From: an uncultured Deferribacteraceae bacterium
GTDB lineage: Bacteria; Chrysiogenota; Deferribacteres; Deferribacterales; Mucispirillaceae
Assembly: GCA_947039055.1 (NCBI GenBank)
Contig: CAMQYB010000092.1
Coordinates: 1-7,179 of the forward strand
Reading direction: 5' to 3'
Length of the DNA: 7,179 nt
In this document: positions 1 to 6,056 of the stretch, in pieces
Layout of the letters: each line of letters begins with the position of its first letter
How positions within the stretch are numbered: the first letter of the stretch is position 1
Program-made: the position numbers and the translations under genes
Notes under the pieces: generated by a model
What the model was told of the DNA's origin: nothing
The model's input: the letters and a program-made list of their open reading frames with translations, nothing else
The model's database searches: none

Positions 1-53
1 TTTAAGTTATGTTGTCTTGCACCACGAATAACTATATTATTAATCTTCTCCAT
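1..53 (-). CDS. uvrA: UvrA, excinuclease ABC subunit A, 5' end only (runs off the left edge)
   Basis: Only the first 17 codons are present, reading MEKINNIVIRGARQHNLK (the last residue from a partial codon). The pattern I-x-I-R-G-A-R-x-H-N-L-K is the signature opening of UvrA, just before its first Walker A region. UvrA is the ATPase that recognises damaged DNA with UvrB in nucleotide excision repair in the cytoplasm. The ATG at 53-51 is the only possible start, because an in-frame TAG lies two codons upstream. It overlaps the end of the DUF342 gene by 14 nt, which suggests translational coupling. A purine-rich AGAGGG (61-56) sits only 2-3 nt before the ATG, closer than a normal Shine-Dalgarno. 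The identification rests on a short but very conserved stretch. Confidence 0.85.
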   Translation of the reverse strand, partial: MEKINNIVIRGARQHNL

Positions 54-1605
54 TACCCTCTATCGCCGCCATATCTTTAATATTAACCCATGCCACTTCG
101 TTATATTTACGATCAAAATAAAATACAACCCTGTTCATCTCTTCCTTTAATGTGTATGATGAATTATTAAACATTACCTTCACTCCATCATACGCCCTAT
201 TCCTTACTTTTAACTTCGCATCTCTAACAATATTGTCACTTAATAACCCTTTCTCTTTCTTATCTAAATCATCCACTAAAGAAGAAAATGATGCTTTCAT
301 CTCTAACAATTTACCGACCTTATGTTGTCCTGCACTATCTTGTTGTGATAACTCTGCTCGCTTAACTGCTAGCACAATCTTCTCTATTGCATCAATTAAT
401 CGCAGTTTCTCTCTACGAATATTGCCAACCTCTTCCTCAATAAAATATTTGCTTCCTAAGATAACTGAAAATTTTGAATTACCAGGTGATCCTAAAAGTT
501 TTACTGAAACTTCAGAAAATGCTCTTACAACTCCTCCTGCAATAATGCCCTCAGCAGAATTAGCCATAATCCGTTCGCCTGCATACAACTCGCAATTATA
601 AGCATACTTCTTTATAATAATATTACGCTTTGAATATATTTTCACATTTTCAGCGTAACCAATTGATACATCTCCGTCTGCCGTAATAAGTGAGTTGCCC
701 GTACTCTTAATGCCTGTACGCAATACAATATTACCCTTCGATGTTAATTCAACATCTTGACAGATACCGTCTACTATTATACCCTCTTCACCGTACACTT
801 TGAACCCAGGGATAACATCGCCACGAACATGAACCAAACCATTAAACGATATGTTTCCTGTCGTGTAATCAACATTATTTTCAACAACATAAACTGCAGA
901 TACAGATATCTTCTTAGAATCAAAATGTATATATCCACTTGTTGTTGAAACATACGTCATACCAGATTCATTCAACGCTACGCCTTCACCCATATGTATC
1001 TCAACATCTGTTCCCTTATGTTGATTAACATGCTCATCTCGTACTGTAATTCCGTAAGTACCATCTGTTGCAGGTTTCTTTGTAAGTAAAGTTTCTCCCT
1101 TCTCTGCTATTGCAAATAAGTCTACCGACTTATAATCAACTCTACCTAATTCATCTATCGCTGGACGTCTATTTAATTCATCAAAATGAATAGTTATCTC
1201 TGCATTCTTACCATGTATAGCTTTCTTGCCTCGTGCTACAACTTTATCTAATATTAACTCTTTATTAACATAGCCGTCATATGCACTTCTTATTACATCG
1301 TAATCAACATTATAACAGATACCACTCTCTTTAAGAAGTTTGATCATATAATCAAATGGTTCTGGATATAAATTTGTTAATGGTGGGTAGATAGATATAT
1401 ATCCAACATATTGATCTGCGTCTGTACTGAACACAACAATATTATCGATAAGAATATCGGGTACAGAGTATATCTCTATATTCATATATGCTGGATCAAT
1501 TGATTCAGTGATTTCATAATCCGAAACTGCTAGACCATATACGTCTGAAAGAGTCTTTCGGATTACTTCAATAGGTGTTTTTGATGAAATTCTCAATATT
1601 GTCAT
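40..1605 (-). CDS. DUF342 / FapA-family protein (flagellar assembly protein A-like)
   Basis: This 521-residue protein fits the DUF342/FapA family. The N-terminal third (about 1-130) is a mixed alpha/beta region. Residues about 165-235 hold a family-typical segment with a GETLLTKKPATDGTYG-like stretch (170-185). Residues about 245-380 form short repeated beta strands with regularly spaced glycines (GNISFNGLVHVRGDV, then GEEGIIVDG, GNIVLRTG, GDVSIG), as expected for the right-handed beta-helix of this family. Residues about 386-455 are charged and heptad-like, probably a coiled coil, followed by a short C-terminal domain. No signal peptide or membrane segment is visible, so it is probably cytoplasmic. 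Some relatives are linked to flagellar placement or to polymer and envelope functions, but the role here is unknown. The ATG at 1605 has AAAGGA 12 nt upstream. It lies 33 nt after mqnC and overlaps uvrA by 14 nt, so it is probably co-transcribed with both. Confidence 0.85.
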   Translation of the reverse strand: MTILRISSKTPIEVIRKTLSDVYGLAVSDYEITESIDPAYMNIEIYSVPDILIDNIVVFSTDADQYVGYISIYPPLTNLYPEPFDYMIKLLKESGICYNVDYDVIRSAYDGYVNKELILDKVVARGKKAIHGKNAEITIHFDELNRRPAIDELGRVDYKSVDLFAIAEKGETLLTKKPATDGTYGITVRDEHVNQHKGTDVEIHMGEGVALNESGMTYVSTTSGYIHFDSKKISVSAVYVVENNVDYTTGNISFNGLVHVRGDVIPGFKVYGEEGIIVDGICQDVELTSKGNIVLRTGIKSTGNSLITADGDVSIGYAENVKIYSKRNIIIKKYAYNCELYAGERIMANSAEGIIAGGVVRAFSEVSVKLLGSPGNSKFSVILGSKYFIEEEVGNIRREKLRLIDAIEKIVLAVKRAELSQQDSAGQHKVGKLLEMKASFSSLVDDLDKKEKGLLSDNIVRDAKLKVRNRAYDGVKVMFNNSSYTLKEEMNRVVFYFDRKYNEVAWVNIKDMAAIEGNGED

Positions 1606-1638
1606 CTAATTTACTTATCCTTTAAAGCTAATAGGATC

Positions 1639-2676
1639 TTAACCAATTAGTTCATATTGCATATTACGTTGTCTTGGAATAAACCCTGCTGCACTTATTA
1701 AATATCTTATCTCTTCTGTATTCAATCTGAAATCTGCTCCTGCTGCCTTAACAACATTCTCTTCAATCATAACTGAACCAAAATCGTTGCCACCATATAA
1801 TAAGCCCAGTTGTCCGATCTTGTCGCCTTGAGTTACCCATGAGACTTGAATGTTATCTATATTATCTAGGTATATTCTTGATATCGCTAATACCTTTAAA
1901 TACTCTAACGCCGTTACCTCTTCATCATCTATCTCTGAATTGCCCGTTTGAAAAGGCCATGGAATAAATGCCGTAAAGCCACCTGTCTTATCTTGAAGCT
2001 CTCTAAGCTTATCTAAATGTCCGATGATAACTTCTGCACTATCCATCTTTCTAAACATCATAGTTGATGTTGTTTTAAGACCTTGTGAATGAGCCTCTTC
2101 CATAACACCTAACCACTCTTCTGATGTTATCTTGTTAGGTGATACCTCGTTTCTTGAGTCATCATCTAAAATCTCAGCACCACCACCTGGAATAGAATCA
2201 AGTCCTGCTTTAACTAATCTTGAAATCGTTTCCTTAATAGTTAATTTCGATACTAACGCTATATGAAAAATCTCAGGTGGAGAAAATGCATGTAACCATA
2301 TAGGATACTTTTTCATGAAACGTAATAAATCTTCGTAATACTCTATCTTCAACGTCGGATGAAGTCCACCTTGCAACAGTACCTGTGTACCGTTTAAAGA
2401 TAAAGTCTCCTCTATCTTAGCTGATAACTCCTCTTCATTTATCAAGTACGCTTCATCTGATTTGATATCTCTATAAAATGCACAAAACTTGCATTTACAA
2501 CAACAGATATTCGTGTAATTAATGTTTCTATCAATTACATAACTAACTATATTCTCTGGATGTTTAATCTTTCTTATAGAATTTGCTAACGCACCCAACT
2601 CTAATATATCTTTCGTTTTATATAACTCAATCGCTTCATCGTAACTAATACGTTTAACGTCAATATTTGCTTTCAA
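1639..2676 (-). CDS. mqnC: MqnC, cyclic dehypoxanthinyl futalosine synthase (radical SAM)
   Basis: This 345-residue radical SAM enzyme converts dehypoxanthine futalosine to its cyclic form in the futalosine pathway to menaquinone. The iron-sulfur motif is C58-x3-C62-x2-C65, followed by AFYR, with the typical lead-in RNINYTN (50-56). QGGLHP (102-107) and GLDSIPGGGAEIL (158-170) favour MqnC over its paralogue MqnE. Length is close to the family norm of about 350. The motif is unusual in reading CCCKCKFC, with two extra cysteines (59 and 60). A position usually written MMFG reads MMFR (206-209). The start is TTG, supported by a strong GGAAGAGG 9 nt upstream, with no better ATG nearby. The gene follows a probable lpxC terminator by about 120 nt, so it probably has its own promoter and leads the operon with the DUF342 gene and uvrA. 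No other mqn gene is in the window. Confidence 0.93.
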   Translation of the reverse strand: MKANIDVKRISYDEAIELYKTKDILELGALANSIRKIKHPENIVSYVIDRNINYTNICCCKCKFCAFYRDIKSDEAYLINEEELSAKIEETLSLNGTQVLLQGGLHPTLKIEYYEDLLRFMKKYPIWLHAFSPPEIFHIALVSKLTIKETISRLVKAGLDSIPGGGAEILDDDSRNEVSPNKITSEEWLGVMEEAHSQGLKTTSTMMFRKMDSAEVIIGHLDKLRELQDKTGGFTAFIPWPFQTGNSEIDDEEVTALEYLKVLAISRIYLDNIDNIQVSWVTQGDKIGQLGLLYGGNDFGSVMIEENVVKAAGADFRLNTEEIRYLISAAGFIPRQRNMQYELIG

Positions 2677-2685
2677 AATCTTATA

Positions 2686-2693
2686 CCTCTTCC
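2686..2693 (-). promoter_or_regulatory. Shine-Dalgarno site that fixes the TTG start of mqnC
   Basis: On the minus strand GGAAGAGG lies 9 nt before the TTG at 2676-2674. This is the strongest ribosome-binding match near any minus-strand start here. It supports TTG as the true initiation codon. Confidence 0.7.
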
Positions 2694-2710
2694 AATAATA
2701 CTCAATGGGT

Positions 2711-2716
2711 ATTCTA
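2711..2716 (-). promoter_or_regulatory. Possible -10 box for the mqnC operon
   Basis: TAGAAT on the minus strand differs from the TATAAT consensus by one base and would place transcription start about 25-30 nt before the mqnC TTG. No convincing -35 hexamer is found at the right distance, and such hexamers are common by chance in AT-rich DNA. A promoter is expected somewhere between the lpxC terminator and mqnC, but this exact site is a guess. Confidence 0.25.
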
Positions 2717-2798
2717 ATACAAATATTACTTTTTTAAAAGGATTTTATTGAAAATGAGATAGATTAAAATAATGTGAACTTTTATATAATTACATATT

Positions 2799-2837
2799 AA
2801 AAATAATCGCTGAAAAAACCTTATCTAACAACGATTA
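2799..2837 (-). terminator. Probable Rho-independent terminator of lpxC
   Basis: Read on the minus strand, a 9-bp stem is formed by TAATCGTTG (2837-2829) and CAGCGATTA (2812-2804). It has one G-U wobble and a 16-nt loop, and is followed at once by five U (2803-2799). It lies 16 nt after the lpxC stop codon and about 125 nt before mqnC, as expected for an lpxC terminator. The stem has only a few GC pairs and the loop is large, so termination may be partial. The loop itself contains a T6 run. A second short inverted repeat (2842-2847 with 2856-2861) overlaps the lpxC stop codon and is too weak to call alone. Confidence 0.5.
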
Positions 2838-2852
2838 ATACAACTACCTATA

Positions 2853-3782
2853 TTAGTAGTTAATAGTGCTATTTGTTGGACTTGTAATCGTATTTGCAAC
2901 TTGAAAACTATTAATACCCTTTACAGAACTGTCTGCTTCCAAAATATCATAACTATCTGTCGCCTCAAGCATAGATCTTGCAAATAAATTATTAAGCTGA
3001 TGACCCGATTTGAACGCTCTAATCTTACCTTGTAAACGATAACCGATTAATGCTAAATCACCTAAAATATCTAAAATCTTATGTCGTACAAACTCATCTC
3101 GTGATCTTAAACCATCTGGATTTAATATCTCATCACCATTTACAATTATAGCATTCTCTAAAGATCCACCTCGTGCTAAACCCATAGATTGTAAAGCTTC
3201 AACCTCTTGCTCAAAACCGAAAGTTCTTGCAAACGCTATATCGTTAATAAAATTAAGCTTGCTGTGATAGTAACTATATTTTTGTGATCCGATAACGCTA
3301 TTCTTATAATCTAATATAAAGTCAATATCTAATCCATAATCTGATGGAACGATCTCAACATATTTATCATCAAGTTCATATCTTATAGGTTTTGTGATTT
3401 TGATAACTTTTCTAGGCTTATCATAAGTCTTTATACCAACCTCTAATAACGACTCAACTATATCTTTTGCAGATCCATCAAGTATCGGAACTTCGCTACC
3501 TGAAACATCTATAAACGCATTATCTATCCCTAATCCATAAAACGATCCCATAAAATGTTCGATTGTAGATATAGAGTGATCACCACAATTAACCGTTGTT
3601 GCAAGCTGTGTTGATACAACATTGTATGGTGTTAATTTATAATACTCTGAATTTGCAATATCACTTCTACGGATCTGAATACCTGTATCTGCTGGAGCTT
3701 CTTTTATATCTAATCTTACAACTTTGCCACCGTGTAAACCGATGCCTGAAAGTTCAACCTTCTTCGCTACTGTTGTTTGCAT
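2853..3782 (-). CDS. lpxC: LpxC, UDP-3-O-acyl-N-acetylglucosamine deacetylase
   Basis: This 309-residue zinc enzyme removes the acetyl group in the first committed step of lipid A synthesis, at the cytoplasmic side of the inner membrane. The catalytic set is intact by comparison with E. coli LpxC. It includes E75-H76 in STIEHFMGS (zinc ligand H76), T187 in ARTFGF, and H234 and D238 in FVRHKILDILGDL (remaining zinc ligands). H261 in KSGHQLNNL is the general acid/base. Other family motifs are SGIGLHGG (12-19) and the EVPILDGSA loop (97-105). Length matches the usual stand-alone enzyme, with a Ser/Thr/Asn-rich tail after about 280 and no fused FabZ domain. The ATG at 3782 has AGGA 9 nt upstream. 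The gene diverges from comEC and appears monocistronic, with a probable terminator just downstream. Its presence indicates an outer membrane with lipid A. Confidence 0.97.
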   Translation of the reverse strand: MQTTVAKKVELSGIGLHGGKVVRLDIKEAPADTGIQIRRSDIANSEYYKLTPYNVVSTQLATTVNCGDHSISTIEHFMGSFYGLGIDNAFIDVSGSEVPILDGSAKDIVESLLEVGIKTYDKPRKVIKITKPIRYELDDKYVEIVPSDYGLDIDFILDYKNSVIGSQKYSYYHSKLNFINDIAFARTFGFEQEVEALQSMGLARGGSLENAIIVNGDEILNPDGLRSRDEFVRHKILDILGDLALIGYRLQGKIRAFKSGHQLNNLFARSMLEATDSYDILEADSSVKGINSFQVANTITSPTNSTINY

Positions 3783-3850
3783 AATATATTATCCTAAATT
3801 ACTCCATATAAATACAGAGCATAAATGTTTATACATATAATTCCATGTTA

Positions 3851-3892
3851 CTAAAATCTAACATATATACATATAATATTAAAAAGAACATA
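3851..3892 (+). repeat. Direct repeat, copy 1 (upstream of comEC)
   Basis: These 42 nt match 3988-4029 at 37 of 42 positions without gaps, starting with a shared run of 14 bases. The copies are 137 nt apart, start to start. Weaker similarity continues for about 25 nt upstream. The copy lacks the ATG found in copy 2, having ATA instead. Confidence 0.65.
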
Positions 3893-3945
3893 ACGTTAAT
3901 ACATATCCCTAAATCTTATTCGCTCGTAAAAACAATCTATACTCA

Positions 3946-3953
3946 TTTTTTTT
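3946..3953 (+). repeat. Run of eight T before comEC
   Basis: T8 homopolymer at the junction where the 36-codon upstream frame stops and the comEC frame is already open. One extra T would fuse the two frames. Such runs are prone to replication or transcription slippage. No stem precedes it, so it does not look like a terminator. Confidence 0.5.
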
Positions 3954-3960
3954 AACTTTT

Positions 3961-6018
3961 TTGACTTGTACAATTAATTTTATATTGCTAAAATCTAACA
4001 TGTATATATATAGCATTAAAAAGAAAATATTGAGTAACTTCAACTCTCCTACTACAAGATTACTCTTTTTAGCTATAATTACAGCTATAGTATACAGATA
4101 TGATCCCATAATAGCAATGGTAATCGCAATTTGTACCATACTGATATCATTTAAACTCAAAAACTCTATTCTACTAATTACAATATATATAATTACTAAT
4201 ATATTTCTAGTAAATCTTTACATAGTTGTTGATAAATCAGAATATTATAAAGATAAAGTTATCTTACGAACTATCAAATCCAATATCATAGTAGATAAAC
4301 ATATAGCCGATAATTTCACTCAAGGTGATCTCATCTATGCCGATCTAAAACTAATTAAAAAAAGTGAGAACTACTATCGTAAACAGTTTAAACTACCTCA
4401 AAATTATAAACAGATTAAACTGCCGATCATATCAAATATAATAAAATTTAGATCAGATAAACTGAACGATCTATACTACTTATCTGGTGGAAAATTAACA
4501 CTGCCTCAAGCTTTAATATTCGGTGATAAAAGTTATATTAACGACGATGTGAGAGATAAATATATTATCACAGGACTAGCTCACCTACTTGCCATATCTG
4601 GAATGCACATAGGGATAATCGTCACTATAGTCGTAACCTTACTAATCTTTCTACCGTTCAAACTTAGATTAATTCCACTTGCAATAATATTAATACTCAT
4701 GATACCGATAGCTGGATTTTCTATAACCGTACTTAGAGCATCTCTCTTCACAATCTTCTTTATCGTAACTTACCTCTTCGATTACACAACCAATAGTAAA
4801 AAGTTTATACTTATACTCGCATCGTTATTTATAATTTTTTCACCTAACACAATCACTGATATTTCATTCCTACTATCGTTCGCTGCAGTGTTTGGTATCT
4901 TATATCTGCTAAATAATGATAGATATAAAGAGAGTGCTAATAACGATACAAATAAAAATAGTAACAAAAATATAGATGATGAAAATAATAATATCAACCA
5001 CGATGAGAGTAGTAATAAGAACCATGATGAAGATAATCATAGCGATAGTAACGTAGATAAAAATAGTAAGAATAGCTCAGATGACAATATACACAGTAAT
5101 AAGAATAGTAATAAGAACGTACACCGTAAAAATAATAATGAGAACTATGACAGCAACAAGAACACACAAAATAATTACGGTATAAAATCTTATTTCACAA
5201 CGATGATTATGGTTGGCGTTGCAGCAACAATATTAACAACACCTATATCATTATATTATTTCGGCACAACAAACTTCGCAAGCATCATATCAACAGTTAT
5301 TATGTTACCGTTTATTTACATACAAATTATCTTAGGGATACTTACTGTTATCTCTCCATACCTGTTTATTGACGCACTTGTTTTTGTTGAAAAAATATCA
5401 CTCATCGTGCTTGATACAATTTATAATCTAACATACTTCACATTCACTCTAAAAAATATTCCACTACCTGCACTTATCGTAACGATATTATTTGCTGTAA
5501 TCACGTTGACAACTAGATATAAATATCTCGCTTTATTTGCGTTACTAATATTTTTCTATCCTGCACAAAATAAACCTGCATATATCTTTCCAGATTTTAT
5601 CGGATCAACTAAAGGGTTTATATCTTTTAATGATGACAGAAATGAAATCTATTTCTCAGGATCAGTATCTCAATTTAAATACACACTGCTTCCGATCCTT
5701 GCACAGTACGGTGTTAAAGAATTCGATTACGGAATGATTAGAGTTTTCTCATCTACTAATGAATATATAAAAATTAAAGATGAAGGCAAAGATTTTAAAA
5801 ATATATGTTTAAATAATTTCGATGATAAAAACTGTAAACTAAACTATATAACAAAATCAAATACTATAAATATTAATAACATCAACAAAGCTACTCAGTA
5901 TATAATATATAGAAACAAATTCAAGGCAGAGAATATTTTAGAAATTAGTAACAAGGGGATAATCTCTATCTCGCATGATGGTGAAATCGTAATCAATCAA
6001 GATGAAAATATCGACTAA
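3961..6018 (+). CDS. comEC: ComEC/Rec2-family DNA-uptake membrane channel with an Asn-rich insert
   Basis: This polytopic inner-membrane protein (685 residues from the TTG) belongs to the ComEC/Rec2 family, which moves single-stranded DNA into the cytoplasm during transformation. An N-terminal hydrophobic stretch (about 33-90) leads into a DUF4131-like soluble region. The competence domain shows its hallmark AHLLAISGMHIGII (207-220) and later DISFLLSFAAVFGILYL (300-316) and TTPISLYYFG (426-435). Many membrane segments run to about 533. Two features are odd. Residues about 318-406 are a hydrophilic low-complexity insert. The C-terminal region (about 540-685) lacks the HxHxDH motif of the metallo-beta-lactamase domain found in long ComEC proteins. 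The start is uncertain. The frame is open from 3913; TTG 3961, TTG 3985 and ATG 4000 are candidates, none with a Shine-Dalgarno, and ATG 4000 is the most natural. It diverges from lpxC and precedes thiF by 38 nt. Confidence 0.88.
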   Translation: MTCTINFILLKSNMYIYSIKKKILSNFNSPTTRLLFLAIITAIVYRYDPIIAMVIAICTILISFKLKNSILLITIYIITNIFLVNLYIVVDKSEYYKDKVILRTIKSNIIVDKHIADNFTQGDLIYADLKLIKKSENYYRKQFKLPQNYKQIKLPIISNIIKFRSDKLNDLYYLSGGKLTLPQALIFGDKSYINDDVRDKYIITGLAHLLAISGMHIGIIVTIVVTLLIFLPFKLRLIPLAIILILMIPIAGFSITVLRASLFTIFFIVTYLFDYTTNSKKFILILASLFIIFSPNTITDISFLLSFAAVFGILYLLNNDRYKESANNDTNKNSNKNIDDENNNINHDESSNKNHDEDNHSDSNVDKNSKNSSDDNIHSNKNSNKNVHRKNNNENYDSNKNTQNNYGIKSYFTTMIMVGVAATILTTPISLYYFGTTNFASIISTVIMLPFIYIQIILGILTVISPYLFIDALVFVEKISLIVLDTIYNLTYFTFTLKNIPLPALIVTILFAVITLTTRYKYLALFALLIFFYPAQNKPAYIFPDFIGSTKGFISFNDDRNEIYFSGSVSQFKYTLLPILAQYGVKEFDYGMIRVFSSTNEYIKIKDEGKDFKNICLNNFDDKNCKLNYITKSNTININNINKATQYIIYRNKFKAENILEISNKGIISISHDGEIVINQDENID
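3988..4029 (+). repeat. Direct repeat, copy 2 (over the comEC start)
   Basis: This is the second copy of the 42-nt repeat at 3851-3892 (37 of 42 identical). It contains the first in-frame ATG of comEC (4000-4002) and encodes its charged N-terminal stretch. Confidence 0.65.
4912..5178 (+). repeat. Low-complexity Asn/Lys/Asp/Ser-rich insert within comEC
   Basis: These 89 codons encode a stretch that is about one third Asn, the rest mostly Lys, Asp, Ser, His and Glu, with no hydrophobic run. NKNSNKN-like units recur (331-337, 380-386, and SNKN at 351-354). It sits between two conserved parts of the competence domain, the LSFAAVFGILYL helix and the TTPISLYYFG helix, where a short loop is usual. 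The frame stays open, and conserved family sequence resumes afterwards, so it is an expansion and not a decayed segment. The DNA is purine-rich and built from AAT, AAN and GAT triplets. Confidence 0.85.
5095..5118 (+). repeat. Tandem 12-nt repeat, two copies
   Basis: AGTAATAAGAAT is followed directly by AGTAATAAGAAC, differing only at the last base and encoding SNKN-SNKN. The same unit occurs singly at 5011-5022 and in diverged form at 4960-4971. This is the sharpest sign that the insert grew by in-frame slippage or duplication. Confidence 0.8.
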
Positions 6019-6056
6019 AATTAAGCTTTTTAGAAATTAGAATTAGAGGAACAAAT

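Larger units (their letters stand above)
3845..3955 (+). pseudogene. Short frame duplicating the first codons of comEC (probable remnant)
   Basis: An ATG at 3845 opens a 36-codon frame ending in TAA at 3953-3955. Its start, MLLKSNIYTYNIKKNI, aligns without gaps to ILLKSNMYIYSIKKKI in the comEC frame (codons from 3982), with 11 of 16 residues the same. The DNA shows why: 42 nt are repeated. After residue 16 the similarity ends. No Shine-Dalgarno precedes the ATG. It is most likely the debris of a local duplication, but a leader peptide or an old 5' end of comEC is possible. It lies in a different frame from comEC, and the two meet at the T8 run. Confidence 0.3.
3783..3960. promoter_or_regulatory. 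Divergent intergenic region between lpxC and comEC
   Basis: This very AT-rich 178-nt stretch must carry the lpxC promoter (minus strand) and probably the comEC promoter (plus strand). On the plus strand there are two perfect TATAAT hexamers (3836-3841 and 3872-3877), 36 nt apart and each preceded by ACA. Neither has a recognisable TTGACA-like -35 box at 16-18 nt. No clear -35/-10 pair was found for lpxC. The region also holds one copy of a direct repeat shared with the start of comEC, and a run of eight T at 3946-3953. Confidence 0.4.

Noticed and set aside
152..948. Plus-strand open frames inside the DUF342 gene
   Set aside because: They are antisense shadows of a strongly recognisable coding frame, with no sign of independent function.
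3836..3877. Two TATAAT hexamers as a definite tandem promoter for comEC
   Set aside because: No -35 element stands at 16-18 nt from either, and such hexamers occur often by chance here. They are mentioned only as candidates.
3909..4160. Minus-strand 83-codon open frame upstream of lpxC
   Set aside because: It lies opposite the start of comEC, and its apparent membrane character comes from AT-rich complement. No family resemblance was seen.
4782..4997. Minus-strand open frame opposite the comEC insert, encoding a Leu/Ser-rich hydrophobic peptide
   Set aside because: It is the complement of the low-complexity and adjoining membrane codons, has no ribosome-binding site of note, and conflicts with the clear comEC frame.
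5936..6040. Repeated TTTTAGAAATTAG at the end of comEC and again just before thiF
   Set aside because: 13 AT-rich bases with no further similarity on either side; probably chance.
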